From Botryosphaeria dothidea (Eukaryota > Ascomycota > Dothideomycetes > Botryosphaeriales > Botryosphaeriaceae), in contig WWBZ02000033.1 of NCBI GenBank assembly GCA_011503125.2, positions 2,604,001 to 2,668,000 of the forward strand: a DNA stretch of 64,000 nucleotides. The letters are read 5' to 3'. The translations under genes and the position numbers were made by a program. A model generated the notes under the pieces. The model worked only from the letters and a program-made list of their open reading frames with translations. It was not told the origin of the DNA and ran no database searches. Shown here piece by piece: positions 55,267 through 64,000 of this stretch (positions are counted from its first letter, which is position 1; the number at the start of each line of letters is the position of its first letter).

Positions 55267-57464
55267 ATGAGCACCGTACCGCGCCCTCGCCCTCCGCGGG
55301 AGCGCCTGTCCTCTCTTAAAGATGCGGGCAAGACACGGCCTGTCGGCGCCCTCCCGCCGCGCCCCAAGCCTAAGCGCCAAACTTGCTGTGCCAACCCTAC
55401 TCCGGAAGACATGGATGGAGTCATGGTGTGTACGAGCTGCGGTAACGTCATCAACGAATCCCATATCGTTTCCGAGGTCACCTTTGGCGAGACATCCTCC
55501 GGTGCCGCCACTGTGCAGGGTGGCTACGTCGGCGATGAGCAAAGACATGCGAACACAATGGGGGCGTCCGCCCGCCGCTTGGGCTTAGGAGGAGGCGATG
55601 GTAGGAGTACGGCTGAATCGAATGGCCAAGATGCCGTCAGAGGGCTTATGACTGCATTGCGTATGGCTGGCGAAAGCTTGGAATCCCAGGCCATGAACAT
55701 CTACCGACTAGCTGCAAGAGAAAGGTTCACACATGGACGCCGTCCCATCGTAATTGCGGCTTGTTGCCTGTACTACATATGCAGAACGAGACCTGGAAAC
55801 AAGTATCTCCTCATTGACTTCGCCGAGAAGATTAAGGTAGGGTCCACTGCGGGCATTTGGCATACTTCAACCTTGCTAACACCTGGCAGCTCAATGTCTT
55901 CAAGCTTGGAGAGACCTACAAGGAGCTGCTTGGCAAACTCTTCATCTCCGACCCATCAAAGAAGGATGACTACGCCGCCCTGGAGCCCGAGCCTCTCATC
56001 AAGAAGTACGTTGACAAATTGGAGTTTGGAGAGGCTGGCGGAAGAAGGGTTGCAGAAGATGCCGTCAAGATTCTCAAGAGGATGAAACGAGATTGGATGG
56101 TGGAAGGAAGACAGCCCGCTGGAGTTTGCGGCGCATGTATCATCCTCGCAGCTCGTATGAACAACTTCCGACGAACCGTCCGCGAGGTCGTCTACGTAGT
56201 GAAGGTTGCCGACATGACCATTGCCAAGCGTCTGGTCGAGTTCAAGCGTACTCAAAGCGGGCAGCTTACCATCAATGAGTTCCGGGAGCGCTTTGAAGAC
56301 CTTCCCGCTGAGAGGGAGCCCCCGTCGGTCTATCAGGCGCGCGAGCGAGCAGCGAAGCGGCGCAAACTGACTAGCGTCGAAGCAGAAGCAGAGAATATGC
56401 TCTCACTGACCGGATCACGCCAGACGTCTGTCGCGCCCGCCCCGTCTCAGGAGCCTCGTCGTGATGCCGATGGCTTTCTCATCCCCACTATCCCAGCTTC
56501 GATGCCAATTGACCCAAATCTGCTCGCCGCCACCAATCTGGCTGCGGAGGGGCTGGAAGAAGGTGAAGGTACGCCCGAAAAGAGAAAGCCAGGAAGGCCT
56601 AAGAAGAAAAAAGCCCCACCGCCGCCGGTGGCAGATGAAGATTTGGCAGTCGAGCAGGAAATTGAAGAGGAAATTGAAAACATTCTCCATGACCCGGAAG
56701 TCAACAACGTCGAGGACGTCAACTTCGCTCTTGTCGAAGCTCGCTCAAAGGCGCTCGCCAATCAAATGAGGGGAGAACAAAGAGCGCCTGAGACAGAGAC
56801 CGTCGAGGACCACGAATTTGACGACGACCCGGAAGTGGCCAACTGCCTGCTTAGTCCGGCAGAGATTGCCATCAAGGAACGTATCTGGGTCACTCACAAC
56901 CATGACTGGCTACGTGAGCAACAAGCCAAGATGCTCAAGAAGGCGCTGGAAGAGGCCAACGGCGGACCTAAAAAGAAGAAGCCTCGCAAGAAACAGCCAC
57001 AACTTGGCGATATGACCGAGTACACGCGTGATTCCCCTATCGGCAGCGCAGCAGAAGGCATGCAGAGGATGGTCCAAAGGCGTGGGAAGGGATTCAGTAA
57101 GAACATCAACTACGAGAGGCTCAATGCTCTGATGGGAAGAAACGAGCCGGAGGCCAGCCAGTCGTCCAGCAGCAGGCCCAGTAACGCCGGAAGCCCTGCA
57201 CCAACCGAGATGTCGGCTGAGTACGAAGAAGAACCACTGGACGGTCCGGCTGGCGCAGCACAACGTGGCAATGGTCTTGTCACACCTCCGGCGACTCAAC
57301 AATCCCAGGCTGGTCGTTCACAAGAGCAAGCTACCGTTATCGAAGACGACGAAGAGGAAGAAGACGAGGGAAGCGAAGTCGAGGAAGAAGAGGTGGTGGG
57401 TGATGTGGGTTTGGCTGGCATGACTGAGGAGGGAGATTTCGAGGACAGTGGGTGGTTCGAGTAG
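55267..57464 (+). CDS. BRF1: Transcription factor IIIB subunit Brf1
   Basis: Brf1 bridges TFIIIC and RNA polymerase III at tRNA and 5S promoters, with TBP and Bdp1. Two exons, 55267-55836 and 55890-57464, encode 714 aa. After an Arg/Pro-rich lead the zinc-ribbon region has Cys40, Cys41, Cys55 and Cys58; the first pair is adjacent, not CxxC. The linker VSEVTFGETSSGAATVQGG is diagnostic. Two cyclin folds follow (about 115-200 and 205-300: MNIYRLAARERFTHGRRPI, GRQPAGVCGACIILAARM). The C-terminus carries the TBP-binding Brf homology segment (ANCLLSPAEIAIKERIWVTH) and an acidic end. The 53-nt intron joins EKIK to LNVFKLGETYKELL. Confidence 0.95.
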
Positions 57465-58495
57465 GCCATCACAGGCAGCGAACAAAATCTTCCCTTTCGG
57501 GAAGGTCAGTCCCAGTCCGGTAATCAAAAGTCTCTTTGGGGCAATGTGTAACACTACGAAGCATCTTATGGCGTTATCATTGGGGATATGGAAGAACACG
57601 ACGATACTAATCAGTTTTTTAGGAGTGGGTCTGGAAGATATATAGCTTCTAGGTCTGAACCACATAATGCTTTGTGCTAATGAGGCTCATGTAATCTTGG
57701 CTTGCGACGGGATGGCATGTGTTTAGTACTGCGTAGGCAGAAAAAAAAACTCAACGACAAGCCCGGTCGCTCACTACATACAACAGGAGACGGGATTTGT
57801 ATTTGCACCATGCCATGTTTTCAATTTGTGACCTGGAGCGTTGCCAATGCCGTACCCAGTCATCGAGCATCTCCGTTCGGGCACGACGTTAGTCCAGCTC
57901 GGAGATAGGTCAAGATCGAGGTCTAGAAGGGCTTACAACCCGCACACGAGATTTGCGGAGAATTTTCGATGCGCATTTTTTCAGGAACAGGAAGTTGGCA
58001 GCCAATGGGTAGATGCGTATTGTCAGCGAAGCAAGATCGTGGTGGAGAATTGCCACACAGTTTGCGCAGGCTAGGTGGCTGGATTTCGGCGATGATCCAA
58101 ACGAGTCATCAACGTACTAGAGCTACGCAAAATGCGGGAAGAAGAGGAAGGAATGAGCCAATGACGTGTCAAGTGATTAGGCCGGATTGACCAGAAAGCT
58201 TGCTGCGGATGCCCGTGCTGCGGGAGTGTCGTGATGTCGGCTGCCATCGAACGGTGCATCGCCCCCCGCTTACTTCGAGAGGCTTCTGATTGGTCGGTCC
58301 GGTGCCTACCATATCAGATGCCAGCATCAGATATTCGCCCTTAAGGAAGCATAAAAAGGCACCCTCTGCTGCTTGTCTCCTGACCTTCTTCATCCACCCG
58401 CCTCAATCAAACAAAACCACCGCCTCCATCTTCGGAACCGCCAGCTCCAAGACGCCTACCCAACCTTCCGCAAAGCCAACTACATCAAGCCCGCC
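57465..58495. promoter_or_regulatory. 3' flank of BRF1 and promoter of the Cys-rich gene
   Basis: 1.03 kb. The left part is the BRF1 3' flank. The right part is the promoter and leader of the Cys-rich gene, with a TATA-like element at 58351-58357 and a CT/CA-rich leader. No gene is recognised between them. Confidence 0.5.
58351..58357 (+). promoter_or_regulatory. TATA-like element of the Cys-rich protein gene
   Basis: ATAAAAA preceded by C lies 145 nt before the ATG at 58496. The spacing resembles the JEN1-like gene. TATA-type control fits an inducible stress gene, but this is inferred. Confidence 0.5.
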
Positions 58496-59010
58496 ATGTC
58501 TGCTCCTGTTGGCGCCGTTCCCTCTACCTGCTGCAAGCGTGACGGCTCTGGCTGCGTCTGCGCCAAAGAGGCCACGTGCTCGTGCGGCAAGCAGAAGGCA
58601 CTTCACTGCACCTGCGAGAAGGCGGCGACCGAGAACAAGATCGCCGGTGCTACCTGCTCTTGCGGTATGTCTTAAGCCTGTCCTCCCGGATCTCACAGTG
58701 CCCCCAGCACCCCGGTTTCAGCCCTAGACATATTGTCGCTCTGCCGGGTGCCCCGCTATATTTGTGTCTGATGCTGATTTAGACGTCTACAGGCCAGCGT
58801 GCTGCCGGCGCTTGCACCTGCAACCGTTCTGGCGAGGAGAACACGGTCACTGGCGACAAGTGCGCCTGCGGCAAGAGGTCGAGCAGTATGTCCCGCGTGC
58901 TGTTTTCGCCATAGCGCCTATGCTGACAATTTCCATTAGACTCCTGCACCTGTGCTGGTGCTGAGCTCGGTAGCTCGGAGCTCGAGACCGACTTCACCAC
59001 CAAGAAATAA
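58496..59010 (+). CDS. Cys-rich metallothionein-like protein (seven CxC motifs)
   Basis: Three exons, 58496-58664, 58793-58885 and 58940-59010, encode 110 aa with 16 cysteines, of which 14 form seven CxC pairs (CVC, CSC, CTC, CSC, CTC, CAC, CTC). Units alternate as ATCSCGKQKALHCTCEKAAT, then GATCSCGQRAAGACTC, then DKCACGKRSSNSCTC, so the protein is built from about three repeats. It ends TDFTTKK. This pattern recurs in a fungal-only family described as Cys-rich or copper-metallothionein-like. Metal binding, probably Cu(I) or Zn(II), is likely from the CxC pairs, but has to be inferred. No signal peptide, so cytosolic. The introns fall between repeat units, suggesting repeats grew by exon-sized steps. 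Confidence 0.85.
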
Positions 59011-59781
59011 GCAACTGCCGCTTCTTGTGTGATTCTGCTATTCGAGATGATGGCCACTGAGGGAGTTCGGGCATGACTACGGAGTTGCAAGGCGTTTAAG
59101 GGAGCAGCCACCTCGGCCAGGACGGCCGGGTTTACGGCAAAGGACGCGGACGGTGTGTCGGATCGGGAGATTTTAGGATTTAGGTTAAGCAGCGATACCA
59201 ATGCAGCATTCAATCAATGGCCCGCAGTGGTGTAGCGCCGTTTGCAGGAGGCGGTGACGCGGTGGATGTGAGAAACAGGGCCTGAGGATCGCTGCGCGGG
59301 CTCCACACACACTCATGATGATCGCCCCGTCGGGTCAACCTGGCTTCCGAGTCGCCAGGGCCGGCGGCAGGGCGGCAAGCTCCAAGGGTACCAAGACAGC
59401 TCATGCTCGCGACAGAGCCTCCTTGCGCCAGCCTGACGAAAATAATTCCCCGCCCATCGCCCTCGCGCGCCCCATCCTCTGCGCGCCGCTCCGTCCTCAC
59501 TGCGAGAGCACGCGCCTGGGCCCCGCTGCTACAGCGACTCTCCGGCCAAGACATCCGCCCCTCACGCTCCTTACCTCCGCATACCTCCGCCGCCGCCCCC
59601 TAGACGCTCCCGCGACCCTCGAAAAAGCGAGCGAGGACGACGCCCCGGATCTTACCTGCTGCCCCTCCGCTGACATCCCGGCGGACCTCCGCCGCCTGCG
59701 AGGCGAAATACACCGTGCCGAATTGGTTCTCGCCGACCCACGCCCACCAGCCCGTTCCCGGCGCCATCCACCCCCACAACC
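59011..59781. promoter_or_regulatory. Upstream region of AP-2 alpha gene
   Basis: 771 bp between the Cys-rich gene stop and the AP-2 alpha start. GC-rich, C-rich leader near 59781. A long plus-strand frame overlapping the AP-2 start is in another frame and is a shadow. Confidence 0.5.
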
Positions 59782-62719
59782 ATGGCGTCCAACACCGGCG
59801 GCGGCGGCGGCTTGTTCAGCCGCGGGAGCTCCGGCCAGCAGAACTCCATGCGCGGCCTGGTGTCGTTCATCGCCGACCTGCGCAATGCCCGCGCTCGGGA
59901 GCTCGAGGAGAAGCGCATCAACAAGGAGCTGGCCAACATCCGCCAGAAATTCAAGGATGGCGGCCTCAACGGCTACTCCAAGAAGAAATACGTTTGCAAG
60001 CTGCTCTACATCTACATCCTTGGCTGGAATGTCGACTTCGGCCACCTGGAGGCTGTCAACCTGATCAGCGCGAACAAGTACTCGGAGAAGCAGATTGGCT
60101 ACCTCGCCGTCACCCTGTTCCTGCACGAGGAGCATGAGCTGCTGCACCTGGTTGTCAACAGCATACGGAAGGATCTGCTGGATCACAACGAGCTGTTCAA
60201 CTGTCTTGCGCTGCACGCCATAGCCAACGTTGGAGGCAAGGAGATGGGTGAGGCTTTGAGCGCTGACGTGCACCGGTTGCTAATTTCCCCAACATCTAAA
60301 TCCTTCGTCAAGAAGAAGGCCGCCCTCACGCTCCTGCGTCTATACCGGAAGTTCCCTGGAATCGTGCAACAGGAATGGGCCGAGCGCATAATAGCATTGA
60401 TGGATGATCCGGATATGGGTGTGGCTCTCTCGGTTACGTCCCTGGTTATGGCGCTTCTGCAGGATAACCCCCAACAATACCGTGGAAGCTACATCAAGGC
60501 GGCGCACCGCCTGAAGAAGATCATTGTGGATAATGAGTGTTCCGCCGATTACCTTTACTACAAGGTCCCATGTCCGTGGATCCAGGTCAAGCTCCTACGA
60601 CTGCTCCAATACTACCCGCCATCCGAAGATACGCACATCCGTAACTTGATCCGTGAATCTCTGCAGCGGATCATGGACTCGGCGATGGAGATGCCGAAGA
60701 ACGTGCAGCAAAACAACGCCCAGAATGCCGTCCTTTTCGAGGCCATCAACCTGGTTATCCATCTGGACACGGAGCAGGACCTTATGGTGCAGATTTCTTC
60801 GCGGCTAGGAAAGTTCATTCAATCACGAGAGACAAACGTCCGTTACCTGGGTCTCGAGGCCATGACGCACTTGGCCGCAAGAGCAGAGACATTGGACCCC
60901 ATCAAGAAGCATCAGAGCATCATTATCGGTTCTTTACGGGACAGGGACATTAGCGTTCGGCGACAGGGCCTGGACTTGCTTTACAGCATGTGCGATTCCA
61001 CAAACGCAGCGCCCATCGTTTCGGAGCTCTTGAAATACCTTCAGACGGCCGATTTCGCTATCAGAGAAGAAATGGTCCTGAAGATTGCTATTTTAACGGA
61101 GAAATACGCCACTGATGTCCAATGGTACGTGGACATTTCGCTACGGCTGATTGCCATGGCAGGAGATCACGTTAGCGACGAGGTTTGGCAGCGCGTCATT
61201 CAAATTGTCACGAACAACGAAGAGCTCCAGGTTTACGCAGCGCAAAACATCCTTCAATACGTCAAAGCGGAGCACTGCCACGAGACCCTGGTCAAGATCG
61301 GTGGCTACTTGCTCGGCGAATTCGGACATTTGATTGCCGATAACAAAGGATGCAACCCGATTGAGCAGTTCTATGCTCTGCGCGGGAAGATGCTAGGCTG
61401 TTCGTCTAGCACGCGTGCTCTTATTCTTTCCTGTTTCATCAAGTTTGTCAACCTTTTCCCCGAAATTAAGCCACAACTCCTGCAAGTCTTCCAGGACTTC
61501 AGCCACACCTTGGATTCCGAGCTCCAGCAGAGAGCGTGCGAGTACCTTACTCTGGCGACATTACCAACGGATGATCTGCTACGGACTGTTTGTGATGAAA
61601 TGCCACCGTTCCCTGAACGTGCCTCCGCTCTCCTGTCCCGTCTCCACCAGAAGCACGCGAACTCCAGTGACAAGAGGACTTGGGTCGTTGGAGGAAGAGA
61701 TGCGAACACCGATCCCAAGGAGTTCAACCTTGTGCAGCATACCGGTCTCAAGCGGTCATTCACCAACGCTCTGTCAAACAACGGCACGCCCACGACGCCA
61801 ACCGCAAACGGCGCGAATGGCTCATCCAATGGAGCAGCAGATCTCTTGGGTCTCGATATGCATCCCGATAGCGGCAAGGGTGCAAACTTGGCCAGCGCCG
61901 CTCACTTGAGTCCAGACTGGGAAGTCGGCTACAACCGACTGCTACTCCGGCCTGAAGGCGTGCTCTACGAGGACGTCCAAATTCAAATCGGCCTGCGCAG
62001 CGAATATCGTGGCGAGCTGGGCTGCATTATCCTGTATTTCAGCAACAAATCCTCATCTATAATGACCTCCTTCACCACAACACTGGACAATCGTTCTGCA
62101 GAGTTCCTCAAGACCGACATCAAGTCCCTACCTGAGACAACAGTCCATCCGGAAGGGCAGACGCAACAGATGATCATGTTCGAGGCCAAAAATGTTTTCA
62201 TCCATCCGCCAACGATCCGCATCTCGTATCTTTCTGGCTCTTTGCAAGGATTGACGCTACAGCTACCGGTCACACTGCACAAATACATGGAAGGCGCACA
62301 ATTGTCGGCTGATGACTTCTTCAAGCGTTGGAAGCAGATTGGTGGGGCGCCTCGCGAGGCGCAAAAGGTGTTTGGCGTGATCAAAAAGGGCCGCACCACC
62401 AATATGACCTTCACTCGCCGGGTTGTCGAGGGTTTCAAGTGGGGCGTTTTGGATGGTGTTGACCCTAACCAAAAGAACCTAGTCGGCGCAACTGTTCTTC
62501 ACACACATGATGGCAGATTTGGATGTTTGATGCGGCTGGAGCCTAATTTTGATACGAACGTGAGTCCCTTCTCTTGTAGCGATGACGAGGCGTGTGCAGC
62601 CACTAACTGATTTGCTTTAGATGTACCGTCTGACCATCCGGGCAACCGATGAGTCCGTTCCTCCAGTCCTGCTTAACGCAATGGTGGAACGCCTCTCGCA
62701 AGGAATGGCTCCTCATTGA
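59782..62719 (+). CDS. APL3: AP-2 adaptor complex subunit alpha
   Basis: Large subunit of the plasma-membrane clathrin adaptor; it binds PI(4,5)P2 and, with sigma, dileucine cargo. Two exons, 59782-62559 and 62621-62719, encode 958 aa. After a Gly-rich start (MASNTGGGGGLFSRGSS) the adaptin trunk begins MRGLVSFIADLRNARARELE and INKELANIRQKFKDGGLNGY, then KKKYVCKLLYIYILGWNVDF. HEAT-like repeats fill residues to about 610. A hinge (about 640-700) is Asn/Gly/Thr-rich. The appendage (about 705-958) has the alpha-ear fold segments VQIGLRSEYRGELGCIILYF and LQLPVTLHKYMEGAQL. The last intron (61 nt) adds MYRLTIRATDESVPPVL, needed to complete the ear. Confidence 0.95.
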
Positions 62720-63949
62720 TCAGTCTCAAAGTGGACCAACCTTGCCCTCTTCGCTTCTTCTCTTCCTTTTCTCTCACTCTTGTTCCGACAAATGTCTGCA
62801 TTGTAAGGCGGGTAGCAATCAGCTGTTGATGGGGATGATGCGGGCATGGAGGGTCCGGCCGGGAGCATCGCGAATTGTTGTTTTGGATAAGTTACCCTCT
62901 AGTGCTGTGTCGCGTGGAGTATGGATCATTAAACCTTTTAAAGTACGATTTCTTTCTTTCTTAATATTGGCCCCTATTCGATCACATTGCCTCTGAAATG
63001 GCGCCGTAGGCTGCGTTGTTGATCGATACACACGTGCGCAATCCTTCTCCATTTCTTTTCTTTCTTGAGTTTCCATGGACATCAACAATATGTGGGAAGC
63101 AAGAGGTGTACACTTCGTGTCCTTCGCTGGCTGGCTTCTACACCACTCCCGGCCGTCCCCATCTACTTCTCTAGTTCATACGTTGGCCTGGGTGGAATAG
63201 TGTAAAGACTGAGATTCTGCCCTCATAGTTTCTTGCAATGGTAAAAGAGTCGGTACGTCTCACGGAAAACTTTTGTGAATGGTGGTCGAGGGTAGAAAGT
63301 CATGCCATATGCACGGTCAACATGTCACTCCGAGGCACATTTTGGTTACGTTCCAGCGGAGCATCTGGTGCGGTGACATCCCACAGCCATGGCTTGGCTA
63401 CCCGCACGGATGATTCCCGAATGCCCCAAACTCTGCGCTGAAGGCAAGTGCCCCCGGCCGTTTGCCGATTCATCAGCAGCGCTCTTTGGAGTTTACCGCC
63501 ACTGACATTGCTCAACAGATCACTCGCTGCACATCCTCACATAAAGGCGAATCATTTACCTCCATGCGATTGGTCAGCGTCCGCCTAAAGCGTGTTTAAG
63601 GCTTCCTATATGAAACTCTGCCTTCCACCCCGGGCCAAGAATCTCGCAGCCAAGCCGGGCGGACTACAGCGCCAAGCGTCGAAACACTGTTTTGGAGGTT
63701 CGTATAAGCACTTGGCAGTGTCGTGATCGCTATACAGATCAGCCCTACTTTTAATTCCCTGAGGCCGTTTCCGGAAGTTTCAGAGTGGAGTCGCCATGCT
63801 GTCCGCGCCGTCGTGCCGGCGGAAGTCGTATATAAAACAATCACTGTGACCCGCTACAATGGTTTCCATTCTTCTCGCCAGAGATCAGTCGTTCTTTCAT
63901 TTGATATATCGTTCTTTTTTTCCCTTGCTCCAGGAAGAGCAGATCCAAC
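62720..63949. other. 3' flank of AP-2 alpha and promoter of a secreted-protein gene
   Basis: 1.23 kb. No gene is recognised. A TATATAAAA (63829-63837) lies 121 nt before the ATG at 63950, followed by a T/C-rich leader. Confidence 0.5.
63829..63837 (+). promoter_or_regulatory. TATA box of the right-edge gene
   Basis: TATATAAAA on the plus strand, upstream of a T/C-rich leader and an ATG at a distance normal for regulated fungal genes. Use is inferred from position. Confidence 0.6.
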
Positions 63950-64000
63950 ATGAAGTCATCCCTCGCCCTCTCCCTCCTCTCCGCCACCCTCGGCGCGCAG
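63950..64000 (+). CDS. Partial: N-terminus of a predicted secreted protein
   Basis: Seventeen codons are present before the window ends: MKSSLALSLLSATLGAQ. A single Lys followed by a Leu/Ala/Ser hydrophobic core is a typical start of a secretion signal. Strong TATA box and pyrimidine leader upstream support a real, well-expressed gene. The mature protein is outside the window, so its family is unknown. Confidence 0.7.
   Translation, partial: MKSSLALSLLSATLGAQ

Overview
This is nuclear DNA of a filamentous ascomycete (Pezizomycotina). The evidence is the many 47-75 nt GT-AG introns with CTAAC/CTGAC-type branch points, fungal-specific families (Clr5-domain protein, Cys-rich CxC protein, Mgm101, Chs5/Arf1-binding protein, HIR3) and GC-rich genes separated by AT-richer gaps. 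Gene content looks most like Dothideomycetes (Botryosphaeriales-like), but that placement is an impression, not a measurement. I see no rRNA, CRISPR or intact transposon. The exon structures below were joined by hand. Every join listed keeps frame, and most restore a family-typical protein.

Layout. 0-14 kb: JEN1-like carboxylate transporter, tRNA-Thr(AGU) with a canonical 18-nt intron, a kelch protein, and the very large intronless HIR3 homologue. 14-25 kb: ChAPs exomer adaptor (Bud7/Bch1), signal peptidase subunit Sec11, a tRNA-Gly(CCC) split by two GT-AG introns, TANGO2/NRDE protein, REEP/HVA22 ER-shaping protein, Mgm101. 25-36.6 kb: FGGY sugar kinase, EMC10, an unusual Rab-like GTPase, cytochrome b2-type L-lactate dehydrogenase, a short-chain dehydrogenase, a Clr5-domain protein. 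37-50 kb: F-box protein, arginine methyltransferase PRMT1/Hmt1, an unrecognised protein, riboflavin synthase divergent from a mitochondrial CoA-transferase. 50-64 kb: PHD-finger protein, cytochrome P450, TFIIIB subunit Brf1, Cys-rich metallothionein-like protein, AP-2 alpha-adaptin, and the start of a secreted protein at the right edge.

Most genes are housekeeping and do not form one pathway. Several act in the secretory/endomembrane system (Sec11, EMC10, REEP, ChAPs, AP-2 alpha, Rab-like). A lactate permease-like gene and a lactate dehydrogenase-like gene lie about 30 kb apart and could act in sequence.

The most unusual element is at 18314-18505 on the minus strand. Removing two introns of 60 and 59 nt, each with GTAAG donor, AG acceptor and branch-point-like motifs, leaves exactly 73 nt that fold into a complete tRNA-Gly(CCC) cloverleaf with all the usual invariant bases. 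The introns sit in the D-loop and at the T-stem/T-loop boundary, not at the canonical 37/38 site used by the tRNA splicing endonuclease. They look like the spliceosomal introns of neighbouring protein genes. This is the observation most worth following up.
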